DNA from: Pseudolabrys sp.
GTDB taxonomy: Bacteria; Pseudomonadota; Alphaproteobacteria; Rhizobiales; Xanthobacteraceae
Direction: 5' to 3'
NCBI GenBank assembly: GCA_026125925.1
Contig: JAHCKF010000161.1
Span: 1-7,645 of the forward strand
Length of the DNA: 7,645 nt
The first letter of the stretch is position 1. Every line of letters starts with the position of its first letter. The notes under the pieces are model-generated. The model made no database searches. It was not told where the DNA came from and worked only from the letters and a program-made list of their open reading frames with translations. The translations under genes and the position numbers were made by a program. Of this stretch, positions 1 through 6,085 are shown one piece after another.

Positions 1-66
1 CGCCTTGACGAGGCCGGAGCCGATGAAGCCCGAACCGCCGGTGACCAGAACCTTACGCGCGCTCAT
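1..66 (-). CDS. NAD-dependent epimerase/dehydratase, SDR family (5' end only)
   Basis: Only the first 22 codons are present, and the gene continues beyond position 1. The N-terminus reads as a short basic lead, then KVLVTGGSGFIGSGLV. This is the first beta strand and glycine-rich TGxxGxxG loop that binds NAD(P) in extended short-chain dehydrogenases such as UDP-glucose 4-epimerases and sugar dehydratases. The start ATG (66-64) is set by a strong AAGGAC ribosome-binding site 5 bases upstream and by the stop codon of the preceding gene at 84-82. The 15-base gap to that gene implies co-transcription with the oxidoreductase and methyltransferase genes, which fits a role in nucleotide-sugar conversion. 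The substrate cannot be told from 22 residues. Family assignment is firm; any specific activity would be a guess. Confidence 0.85.
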   Translation of the reverse strand, partial: MSARKVLVTGGSGFIGSGLVKA

Positions 67-71
67 TCTCT

Positions 72-83
72 GTCCTTGTCCTT
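72..83 (-). promoter_or_regulatory. Tandem Shine-Dalgarno sites for the epimerase gene
   Basis: On the minus strand the hexamer AAGGAC occurs twice back to back (83-78 and 77-72). The proximal copy is 5 bases from the ATG at 66, which is ideal spacing. The distal copy overlaps the stop codon of the oxidoreductase gene. The doubled site supports the ATG choice and suggests efficient initiation by ribosomes finishing the upstream gene. Confidence 0.6.
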
Positions 84-1140
84 ATTTCATCTCGCCCGGC
101 GCCACATCGATGAAGCGCCCCTCGCGATTGGAGCGCTGGGCCGCGTCGATCAGTTGCTGCACGCGGTAACCGGCCGCGAAATCCGGCGCAGCGTTGGGCT
201 TATAGCGGGGCGCGTCGGCAAGGCAATCGAGGAACCGGGCCGCCAGCCGCGAGGCCGGCGCGATGCGACCGTCCGGCTGGCCGGCATCGAGCTGATCCTC
301 CACCGGCACCACCGTCAACTCGCCCGGCCGCCTGGCGTGGCTCAGCACGAAGCCGCGCATGTAATCGGCGGTGCGGTTGTGCAGCACCAGGGTGCCATCC
401 TCGCCGTAAAACTCGATGCGGTGGCCCGGTCCGCGGAACGAGGCGCAGCTCATGCTCAGGCTGACAATCGGGCCGCTCGCATATTGCAGGACCATCGCCA
501 CGGTGGTGTCGAGTTCATTGTCGCCGGGCAGGCCGCCGACGCCCGCCTGCAAACCGGACAGGGGGCCCGCGAACCATTCGAGATAATGGAAACAGTGCGA
601 GATGAAGTTGCCGAGGACGCCGCCGCCATCGTCGCGTAGCGTCTTCCAGTTCCGCATGCGGTTCTGGATCGAGTAATTCTCGACATGCCAATGCACGGTG
701 ACGTGGCGCAACGGACCGATAGCGCCGCCGTCGAGCATCGCCTTGGCCTTCTGCCAAGCCATGATCTGATGAAAATTGAAATCGATGCCGGTCGGCAGGC
801 CGCTCGCCTCGGCGGCGTCGCGCATGGCGCGCGCCTCAATAAGTGTCGACGCCATCGGCTTCTCGGCGAACACCGGCTTGCCTGCCTTGAGCGCCGCCAG
901 TGCGATCTCGGTTTGCAGGCTCGGCACCGTGGCGATCGCCACCGCGTCGATGTCCTTGTCGGCGATGAGCGCCTTCCAGTCGCCATAGGCTTTCGCGACA
1001 TTCGCCGCCTGTGCGTGCTCGCGTGCGCGCGCCTCGTTGCTGCCCGCCAGCGCCGCGACCGCGCAGCGCGGATCGAGCCGGAAGGCCGGCAGCAGTACGG
1101 TACGCCCGTAATTCACGCCGACAATGCCGATACGGATCAC
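82..1140 (-). CDS. Gfo/Idh/MocA family NAD(P)-dependent oxidoreductase
   Basis: This 352-residue protein has the usual length and two-domain layout of the family. The Rossmann domain opens with MIRIGIVGVNYG (dinucleotide loop around residues 5-12). The hallmark EKP motif is at residues 93-95, its Lys94 being the conserved catalytic/cofactor-binding lysine. The C-terminal alpha/beta substrate domain follows from about residue 120. The family usually shows GGG-x-L-x-D-x-G-x-H-x-x-D in that domain. Here the equivalent stretch (172-185) keeps the glycines and His182 but has Asn178 and His185 where aspartates are common. Members typically oxidise or reduce sugar or inositol hydroxyls, often on nucleotide sugars. 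The start is GTG at 1140, with AAGGAG 5 bases upstream (1151-1146), and overlaps the methyltransferase stop by 4 bases. With the epimerase downstream, the likely role is synthesis of an unusual surface sugar. The substrate is not determinable. Confidence 0.9.
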   Translation of the reverse strand: MIRIGIVGVNYGRTVLLPAFRLDPRCAVAALAGSNEARAREHAQAANVAKAYGDWKALIADKDIDAVAIATVPSLQTEIALAALKAGKPVFAEKPMASTLIEARAMRDAAEASGLPTGIDFNFHQIMAWQKAKAMLDGGAIGPLRHVTVHWHVENYSIQNRMRNWKTLRDDGGGVLGNFISHCFHYLEWFAGPLSGLQAGVGGLPGDNELDTTVAMVLQYASGPIVSLSMSCASFRGPGHRIEFYGEDGTLVLHNRTADYMRGFVLSHARRPGELTVVPVEDQLDAGQPDGRIAPASRLAARFLDCLADAPRYKPNAAPDFAAGYRVQQLIDAAQRSNREGRFIDVAPGEMK

Positions 1141-1886
1141 ACTCGCTCCTTCGGCTTCTCGCCGCAGGTGAAGATGAAGGCGCGCAGCCGCGCCATGAAG
1201 GCCGGTGCGAACAGCAGGCTGTCGGCCAGATTATAGAGCGGCAGCAGCCAGCGCAGTTTCGCTGCGGCGATATAACGATACTTCAGGCCGGAGTGAAATT
1301 CGACGCTGACGCGAAATCCGGCGGCGCTGAAGGCGCTGACGAGATCGTCCGCCACCAGCAGGCGCTCGTTGCGCGTGACGCCGATCGACGAATACAACGG
1401 CGATGACGGGTCGCGATACATGTACATCGCCGGGTTCATGCGGTTCGGGTCGAAAGCAACGAAGCGGCCGCCCGGCTTGAGGACACGCCTGATCTCAGCG
1501 GCGCTGGCGGTCCAGTCCGGCAAATGGTGCAGCACGCCGGCGAGCAGAACGCCGTCGAAACTCCCATCGTCGAAGGGCAGGTGCTCAAGATCGCCTTCAC
1601 GGAACTCGATCTCCGGATAGGTCTCGCGCGCGATGCGGATGAGCCGTGGGCTCAGGTCGACGCCGATGACATCGAAGCCGCGCCGCCGCAGCAGATTGGA
1701 GAAGACGCCGGACCCGCAACCGAGATCGGCGATACGGGCGCCGGGCTTGAAGGCGCCGAGCCGGGTGACGATCGCGACGATGCGTTCGTTGGTGAGGGGC
1801 GTGAAGACGTCATACGCTTCCGACGCCGCGTGGCTGTCGAAAAACGCAATTTCGCTTTCCTTGTTCTGCGACAGGGCGGCCGGCAT
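1137..1886 (-). CDS. Class I SAM-dependent methyltransferase (Methyltransf_11-like)
   Basis: This 249-residue cytoplasmic protein has a complete class I methyltransferase core. Motif I is DLGCGSG at residues 54-60. The acidic residue that binds the SAM ribose ends strand 2 (VIGVD, Asp77). GDLEHLPF (98-105) carries the adenine-contacting aspartate. VLHHLP (118-123) and LKPGG (136-140) are the post-core motifs typical of Pfam Methyltransf_11. The C-terminal third (about 205-245) is rich in hydrophobic and aromatic residues and may form the acceptor cap or contact the membrane. The ATG at 1886 is the natural start; no strong ribosome-binding site precedes it. The gene leads a leftward operon with an oxidoreductase and an epimerase, so a sugar or lipid-linked sugar is a reasonable acceptor, by context only. 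Ubiquinone or small-molecule methylation cannot be excluded from sequence. Confidence 0.9.
   Translation of the reverse strand: MPAALSQNKESEIAFFDSHAASEAYDVFTPLTNERIVAIVTRLGAFKPGARIADLGCGSGVFSNLLRRRGFDVIGVDLSPRLIRIARETYPEIEFREGDLEHLPFDDGSFDGVLLAGVLHHLPDWTASAAEIRRVLKPGGRFVAFDPNRMNPAMYMYRDPSSPLYSSIGVTRNERLLVADDLVSAFSAAGFRVSVEFHSGLKYRYIAAAKLRWLLPLYNLADSLLFAPAFMARLRAFIFTCGEKPKERV
1146..1151 (-). promoter_or_regulatory. Shine-Dalgarno site deciding the GTG start of the oxidoreductase
   Basis: AAGGAG on the minus strand lies 5 bases upstream of the GTG at 1140, inside the last codons of the methyltransferase gene. Because the GTG overlaps the methyltransferase TGA as GTGA, the two genes are probably translationally coupled. 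Confidence 0.65.
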
Positions 1887-2002
1887 AAGGCGGCTTCTAA
1901 CATGGGTTTTTCGACCCGGCCAATGCGCGGGCCGGGGCAGATTTGCGAGATTTTCAAGCCAGTTAACAAGGACTGTGATGGCGAACCTGCGGGCTTGATG
2001 CT
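1887..2002. other. Divergent intergenic region between the methyltransferase operon and the membrane-protein gene
   Basis: These 116 bases must hold the promoters of both transcription units. No convincing -35/-10 pair stands out. On the minus strand, TTGGCC and TTAGAA are separated by 17 bases, but this would put the transcript start at or next to the methyltransferase ATG, so it is only a weak possibility. A small inverted repeat, GGGT/ACCC, spans 1904-1917 with a T-rich loop on the plus strand. The right end carries the mini-ORF described separately. Confidence 0.5.
1968..1998 (+). promoter_or_regulatory. Six-codon leader ORF with strong ribosome-binding site ahead of the membrane-protein gene
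   Basis: AAGGA at 1968-1972 is spaced 5 bases from an ATG at 1978, giving the six-residue reading frame MANLRA and a TGA at 1996-1998. The start of the large gene (2003) follows 4 bases after this stop, in a different frame. The frame of the large gene has a stop at 1976-1978 and no other ATG, GTG or TTG before 2003, so the good ribosome-binding site cannot serve that gene directly at a normal distance. Ribosomes could terminate at 1998 and re-initiate at 2003 or 2015. The geometry is seen in the sequence; that the leader is translated is inference. Confidence 0.35.
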
Positions 2003-4150
2003 ATGGCAGGCGCCATGCAACCGGCTCCCGCCAGCGCCGCAACTGAGCCGAAACCCGGGCAGACCGGACGCAAGCTCGTTATTTTCGGCCTGGCCGCTGC
2101 CGCCGCCGGTCTGCCGGTCAACGACATCGCGATCTATGCGCTGCTCGTCGTCGCGGCTGTCCTCATTCTGACCGGCGCCGTGCACGCGACCACGCGAGGC
2201 TTCGGCGCCGCCATCGCGGTCGCCATCGTCGGTGTCGGCGCGCAATGGGTCCTGGCGCCGCCGCGCATCGACGAAGGGTTCAATGCCTTCCTGCCGGGAG
2301 GCGCGCTGCAACGCGAACTGCCGGCCGACGTCTATCGGTTCATGTCGGCGGAGTTCGACAGGCAGTATCCGCCGGACAAACGCTGTGACGCCGGGGTGCC
2401 GGGCTGTTGGCGCAATACCGGCGCGCCGGATCGCGTTTATGCCTTCGCCGCCGACGGCATCTTCCATTCGTCGGACATGTCGCGACGCGTAACGTCGTTC
2501 GCTTTGTCCGATCCGGTGTGGCACCGGCTCGGCTTCATCAACGAGTCGCGTTACAATTGGTATCCGGTCAGCGACATCCAGCGCGCACGGCGTGATGGCC
2601 GGTTCTGGAAAGGCACCGACCGCTGGCATCTCACGATGCCGTGGTTTGTGGCGATCCGATTGCCGGCGGCCTATGCTGGCGGGCAATTGTGCTGGCGCGG
2701 CGACATTTTGTGGGAAGGCGCCAACCAGAAATTCGAGCCGCTGCGCGCCGACGGCTGTCGCGCCGTGACCCCGGCCGATGCCGGGCGCCGTGTCGTTGGC
2801 GTCGCGATCAAACCCGATAGCCTGATGATGCATTTGCAAGGGCCGCTCAAGGTGCAGCTCCTGCAATGGCTGCAACCCCTCATCAAGCTGGCCGCCCTTG
2901 TTGCGATCGTGCTGCTGGCCGTGCGCATCGAAGCGCGAAGTGCCGCGGCGCCCCTCATCCTGATCGCGCTGGCGGCGCTCGTGATCGCCATTGACGACGC
3001 GAGCTTCCTCGGCGGCGTGCGGCCTTTCGACGGCGGCGACGACGGCATGTTCTACGACAGCGTCGGCCGCGACATTTTGCAGAGGCTGCTGGCCGGCGAC
3101 TGGGCGGGCTTTCTCGAAGGCGGCGAGCGCGTGTTTTATTACGGCGGGCCGGGGCTGCGCTATTTCCGCGCGCTGGAGCACATCGTGTTCGGCGATTCCT
3201 ATCTCGGCTACGTCACCCTCGTTCTGACGCTGCCGCTGCTCGTGCTGGCGCTGTTCCGCCGCTTCCTGGCGCCGCCATGGCCGCTCGCGCTGGCGCTGCT
3301 GTTCGTCGCCATTCCGGTCGGCGTGCTGTTCGGCACCACCTTCATCGATTACGCGAAATGGGCGGCGCGCGGCTTTGCCGATCCGATGGCCTATATTCTT
3401 TTCATCGCCGGGCTGGTGCCGCTGCTCGGCCGCCGTGCGGGCGGATCGCAGGATCGCTTCGGCCCGGCCTTCGGCGGCGCGCTGCTCATCGTCACCGGCG
3501 TGGCGATGAAGCCGATCGTCGTTGTCGCGGCTTTCGTCGTGCTGGGCGGCGCCTGGCTCGCCGCCGCTTATTCCCGCCAATGGCGGCGCGTCCTCGGCTT
3601 GTCGCTTGGCGCGCTACCGGTGTTGTCGATGGCGCTCCACAACTGGGTGTTCGGGCGCGCGCTCGTGTTGTTCAGTTCGAATGCCCAGGACAGCAATCTG
3701 TTGATCATGCCGCCCGCGGCCTGGCTCGCCGCGTTGCGCGAGATCGTCACCTTCGATTTCGCCGGTGGCGTCGCGCACCGCGCGCTGATGCAGATACCGA
3801 ACTGGCTGTCCGGCCCCGCCGAGTCTTATTGGACCGTACCGCTCAATGCCGCCGGCGTCGCGATGCTCGTCTACGTCGTGTTGTGCGGCCGCAGCTTCGA
3901 TCCGTGGCTGCGCCTCGTCGGCGCTGCGGCGCTGGCGCAGCATGCCGTGGCGCTCTTCTATGTCGCCACCGCGCGCTACCATTTCCTGACCTGGTTCCTG
4001 ACGCTGCTGGTCTGCGCCGCCTTCATGCAACAGATCGGTGTGCCGTGGCTCGAACGACGTTATCCAGCGGCGATGGCGCGGCTCACACGCGTCCTGTGGC
4101 CGCCAAAGCTGGCGGCCGGGATCGGCTGGCTGGAAGGCAAAGCTGGCTGA
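2003..4150 (+). CDS. Polytopic inner-membrane protein, GT-C glycosyltransferase-like, with large soluble N-terminal-half domain
   Basis: This is a 715-residue membrane protein I cannot assign to a named family with certainty. About three hydrophobic segments (roughly 24-84) precede a soluble stretch of about 200 residues (85-285), probably periplasmic. That stretch contains four cysteines (128, 135, 230, 252) that could form two disulfides. Two more membrane segments follow (about 292-331), and some six to eight further ones cover 400-675. After the fifth segment comes an acidic loop with Asp331-Asp332 and FDGGDDGMFYD (342-352), then YYGGPGLRYFRALEHIVFG (379-397). An acidic motif in such a loop plus the PGLRYFRALE-type stretch resembles lipid-linked-sugar GT-C glycosyltransferases. 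The enzyme would transfer a sugar from a polyprenyl-phosphate donor outside the cytoplasmic membrane. ATG 2003 is the first possible start in frame, and ATG 2015 is an alternative. Neither has a good ribosome-binding site. The divergent sugar-enzyme operon supports a glycan role. Membrane topology is confident; the enzymatic call is tentative. Confidence 0.75.
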   Translation: MAGAMQPAPASAATEPKPGQTGRKLVIFGLAAAAAGLPVNDIAIYALLVVAAVLILTGAVHATTRGFGAAIAVAIVGVGAQWVLAPPRIDEGFNAFLPGGALQRELPADVYRFMSAEFDRQYPPDKRCDAGVPGCWRNTGAPDRVYAFAADGIFHSSDMSRRVTSFALSDPVWHRLGFINESRYNWYPVSDIQRARRDGRFWKGTDRWHLTMPWFVAIRLPAAYAGGQLCWRGDILWEGANQKFEPLRADGCRAVTPADAGRRVVGVAIKPDSLMMHLQGPLKVQLLQWLQPLIKLAALVAIVLLAVRIEARSAAAPLILIALAALVIAIDDASFLGGVRPFDGGDDGMFYDSVGRDILQRLLAGDWAGFLEGGERVFYYGGPGLRYFRALEHIVFGDSYLGYVTLVLTLPLLVLALFRRFLAPPWPLALALLFVAIPVGVLFGTTFIDYAKWAARGFADPMAYILFIAGLVPLLGRRAGGSQDRFGPAFGGALLIVTGVAMKPIVVVAAFVVLGGAWLAAAYSRQWRRVLGLSLGALPVLSMALHNWVFGRALVLFSSNAQDSNLLIMPPAAWLAALREIVTFDFAGGVAHRALMQIPNWLSGPAESYWTVPLNAAGVAMLVYVVLCGRSFDPWLRLVGAAALAQHAVALFYVATARYHFLTWFLTLLVCAAFMQQIGVPWLERRYPAAMARLTRVLWPPKLAAGIGWLEGKAG

Positions 4151-4165
4151 GCGTCAGGGGACGGA

Positions 4166-4240
4166 TGGTGCTGCCGGAGTGGATTGAACACTCGACCTCC
4201 TCATTACCAATGAGGTGCTCTACCACTGAGCTACGGCAGC
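4166..4240 (-). tRNA. tRNA-Thr (anticodon GGT), CCA encoded
   Basis: Read on the minus strand from 4240, the sequence folds into a complete 75-base cloverleaf. It has acceptor GCTGCCG pairing with CGGCAGC, D-arm GCTC/GAGC, anticodon stem CCTCA/TGAGG with loop TTGGTAA (anticodon GGT, threonine), a five-base variable loop, and T-arm GAGTG/CACTC with loop TTCAATC. Discriminator A and the encoded CCA complete it. All stems are fully paired, so the gene appears intact. It reads ACC directly and ACU by wobble. It is convergent with the membrane-protein gene, whose stop is only 15 bases from the tRNA 3' end. No clear T-rich terminator follows. Upstream (above 4240), a TTTAAA about 70 bases away is a possible but unproven -10 element. 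Confidence 0.97.
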
Positions 4241-4352
4241 AGAAGGGACGCGGGCAGGGCGCCAAGGCCCTTCGCGAACGCGGCGGAAACTGCCACAGGC
4301 GCCCCTTTAAACGCAAGGCAACCTGAGCACAAGGTCTGAAGATTAAGTGAAC

Positions 4353-4381
4353 TTGCGAAAGTCGAAATCGTCCCGATAGAT
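4353..4381 (+). promoter_or_regulatory. Possible promoter for the small-protein/murA unit
   Basis: TTGCGA (4353-4358) resembles a -35 box, and ATAGAT (4376-4381) lies 17 bases further on as a poor -10 candidate. Initiation would fall at or next to the ATG at 4388, giving a nearly leaderless mRNA. That would agree with the absence of a ribosome-binding site before this ATG. The match is weak and could be chance. Confidence 0.22.
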
Positions 4382-4387
4382 ACCCGC

Positions 4388-4564
4388 ATGACCGACCCGG
4401 ACGACCCGGCGCCGAAACCCGGCAAGGAATCGCAGAATGCCGCCCGCGAGGCGCGGCTGGCCGCCGCCTTGCGGGAAAACCTCAAGCGCCGCAAGGCGCA
4501 AATGCGGGGCCGGGACGCCGGCGAAACCGCCGAAAAGCCCGGCAAGCCCGGCAGGAAAGGCTGA
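4388..4564 (+). CDS. Small highly charged protein of unknown function upstream of murA
   Basis: This is a 58-residue open frame from ATG 4388 to TGA 4562-4564. The N-terminus is acidic and proline-rich ([13 protein letters not shown]). It is followed by an amphipathic, probably helical segment (about residues 18-42) containing [19 protein letters not shown], and a Lys/Gly/Pro-rich basic tail. There is no signal peptide or membrane segment, so it is presumably cytoplasmic. From memory, short proteins with a similar [10 protein letters not shown] core are annotated as hypothetical ahead of murA in other Rhizobiales, which supports it being real. It precedes murA by 169 bases on the same strand and may share its transcript. 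The basic helix could bind nucleic acid or the ribosome, but nothing here shows that. No good ribosome-binding site is visible. Confidence 0.72.
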   Translation: MTDPDDPAPKPGKESQNAAREARLAAALRENLKRRKAQMRGRDAGETAEKPGKPGRKG

Positions 4565-4733
4565 GCGGAACCGAAACCGGACTTTCGCCTTATTGGCGGG
4601 CGATCAGGGCGGGCGGGGCGGTAACCCCTCGGATAATTTGGCTTTGCGGCGGCGGGGCGGGCGGTCTAGACCGCCCCCTATATTCAGCCAGGATTTTTGG
4701 GGGCCGGCAGGCCCGGAAGCGGGCGGGGCGACC
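4565..4733 (+). other. murA leader region
   Basis: These 169 bases separate the small-protein gene from murA. They are very GC-rich, with several GGGCGGGGCGG-like runs. They contain GGATAATTT at 4631-4639, which has no matching -35, then the 18-bp palindrome at 4659-4676, then CTATAT at 4678-4683, which resembles an alphaproteobacterial -10 box but also lacks a good -35. One of these is likely to contribute to murA expression; I cannot say which. Confidence 0.4.
4659..4676. promoter_or_regulatory. 18-bp perfect palindrome upstream of murA
   Basis: GGGCGGTCTAGACCGCCC is its own reverse complement over all 18 bases, centred on CTAG and ending 57 bases before the murA ATG. In RNA it could form a 7-bp stem with a CTAG loop. 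No T-run follows, so it does not look like a classic terminator. It directly precedes CTATAT at 4678-4683, a plausible -10 box, and so would sit where an operator overlapping a promoter is expected. A dimeric regulator site or a leader hairpin are both possible. Confidence 0.4.
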
Positions 4734-6023
4734 ATGGACCGAATTCGAATCGTCGGCGGGCAAAAACTCAACGGCACCATTCCGATCTCCGGCGCGAAGA
4801 ACGCGACGCTGCCGCTGATGATCGCCAGCCTCCTGACCGAGGACCGGCTGACGCTCGAGAACGTGCCGCGGCTCGCCGACGTCATCCAGCTCCAGCGCAT
4901 TCTCGGCAATCACGGCGTCGACATCATGATTGCCGGCAAGCGCGCCGGCGACGAGCCGAATATCGGCCGCACCATCGAGCTCTCGGCCCAGAACATCGTC
5001 GATACCACGGCGCCTTATGAACTGGTCTCGACGATGCGCGCCAGCTTCTGGGTCATCGCGCCGCTGGTCGCGCGCATGGGCGAAGCCAGGGTGTCGATGC
5101 CGGGCGGCTGTTCGATCGGCACGCGGCCGGTCGATCTTCTGATCATGGCGCTGGAAAAGCTGGGCGCCGAAATCGAGATCGAAGGCGGTTACGTCATCGC
5201 CCGTGCCAGGAACGGCCTGCGCGGCGGCGAGATCAATTTTCCCAAGGTTACGGTGGGCGGCACGCATACGGCGCTGATGGCGGCGGTGCTGGCCAGGGGC
5301 ACCACCGTGATCGACAACGCGGCGCGCGAGCCGGAAATCACCGACGTCGCCGACTGCCTGACCAAGATGGGCGCCAAGATTTCCGGCGCCGGCACCTCGC
5401 GCATCGTCGTCGAGGGTGTCGACAGGTTGGGCGGTGCCCGTCACGCCGTTTTGCCGGACCGTATCGAGACCGGCACCTATGCCATGGCGGTGGCGATGAC
5501 CGGCGGCGACGTGCTACTGCAGCACGCGCGGCCCGAACTGCTGCAGGCGGCGCTCGACGTCATCGCCGAGGCCGGCGCCACGGTGACACCGACGCCCGAT
5601 GGCATCCGCATCGCGCGCAATGGCAACGGTCTCAAGCCGGTCGATGTCACGACCGCACCATTCCCTGGCTTCCCGACCGATTTGCAGGCGCAACTGATGG
5701 CGCTGATGACGCGCGCCGAAGGCACCTCGCACATCACCGAGGCCATCTTCGAGAACCGCTTCATGCACGTGCAGGAACTGGCGCGTCTCGGCGCCCAGAT
5801 CCAGCTCAACGGCGACACCGCCACGATCGACGGCGTTGCCCGTCTCAAGGGCGCGCCGGTCATGGCGACCGACCTGCGCGCCTCGGTATCGCTGGTGATC
5901 GCGGCGCTGGCGGCCGAAGGCGAGACGACGGTAAACCGCGTCTATCACCTCGACCGCGGCTTCGAGCGCCTGGAGCAGAAGCTCGCCGCTTGCGGCGCCC
6001 AGATCGAGCGCATTAGCGGTTAG
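4734..6023 (+). CDS. murA: UDP-N-acetylglucosamine 1-carboxyvinyltransferase
   Basis: MurA is a cytoplasmic enzyme. It transfers enolpyruvate from phosphoenolpyruvate to UDP-GlcNAc, the first committed step of peptidoglycan synthesis and the target of fosfomycin. The 429-residue product starts [20 protein letters not shown], the canonical MurA N-terminus, so ATG 4734 is chosen over in-frame upstream codons. Key residues by analogy to E. coli are all present: Lys22-Asn23, the active-site Cys126 in [11 protein letters not shown] (E. coli Cys115), Asp316 in FPTDLQAQ (Asp305), and Arg408 in [10 protein letters not shown] (Arg397). The presence of Cys rather than Asp at 126 predicts the usual fosfomycin-sensitive form. 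The gene looks intact and is followed 62 bases later by DUF2948. The order murA - DUF2948 - hisD is, from memory, conserved in Rhizobiales, so this is a core chromosomal locus. Confidence 0.97.
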   Translation: MDRIRIVGGQKLNGTIPISGAKNATLPLMIASLLTEDRLTLENVPRLADVIQLQRILGNHGVDIMIAGKRAGDEPNIGRTIELSAQNIVDTTAPYELVSTMRASFWVIAPLVARMGEARVSMPGGCSIGTRPVDLLIMALEKLGAEIEIEGGYVIARARNGLRGGEINFPKVTVGGTHTALMAAVLARGTTVIDNAAREPEITDVADCLTKMGAKISGAGTSRIVVEGVDRLGGARHAVLPDRIETGTYAMAVAMTGGDVLLQHARPELLQAALDVIAEAGATVTPTPDGIRIARNGNGLKPVDVTTAPFPGFPTDLQAQLMALMTRAEGTSHITEAIFENRFMHVQELARLGAQIQLNGDTATIDGVARLKGAPVMATDLRASVSLVIAALAAEGETTVNRVYHLDRGFERLEQKLAACGAQIERISG

Positions 6024-6085
6024 CGCCGCCATCTTGCGGCCCGCGCCGGCGCTGCCTAGCTTCACGGCAACCGGGAGCGACTGCC

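Noticed and set aside
76..639. 187-codon plus-strand frame opposite the oxidoreductase
   Set aside because: The minus-strand oxidoreductase has clear family motifs, a ribosome-binding site and operon context. The opposite frame has none.
1904..1917. GGGT...ACCC hairpin in the divergent intergenic region as a terminator or operator
   Set aside because: Four-base stem only, and no gene ends here. Too weak to call.
1652..3580. 642-codon open frame on the minus strand across the membrane-protein gene and the methyltransferase start
   Set aside because: Its product is rich in Arg, Gln, Glu, His and Asp with no motif, typical of the antisense of GC-rich coding DNA. The plus-strand membrane protein and the minus-strand methyltransferase fully explain the region.
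3277..4326. 349-codon plus-strand frame overlapping the membrane-protein gene and reading across the tRNA locus
   Set aside because: Arg/Ala-rich shadow frame with no recognisable domain. It overlaps both a clear membrane protein and a structured tRNA.
4659..4697. Rho-independent terminator between the small-protein gene and murA
   Set aside because: The palindrome could form a stem, but the only T-run (around 4693) is well downstream and separated by mixed sequence.
4437..4733. In-frame N-terminal extension of murA by 99 codons
   Set aside because: The extension runs through the small-protein gene in another frame and is low-complexity. The canonical MurA N-terminus begins at ATG 4734.
4590..5444. 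284-codon minus-strand frame opposite murA
   Set aside because: Antisense shadow of a confidently identified gene, with Asp/Arg/His-biased composition and no motif.
6043..6052. 10-bp palindrome GCGCCGGCGC between murA and DUF2948
   Set aside because: Short GC-only palindromes are expected by chance in DNA of this composition.
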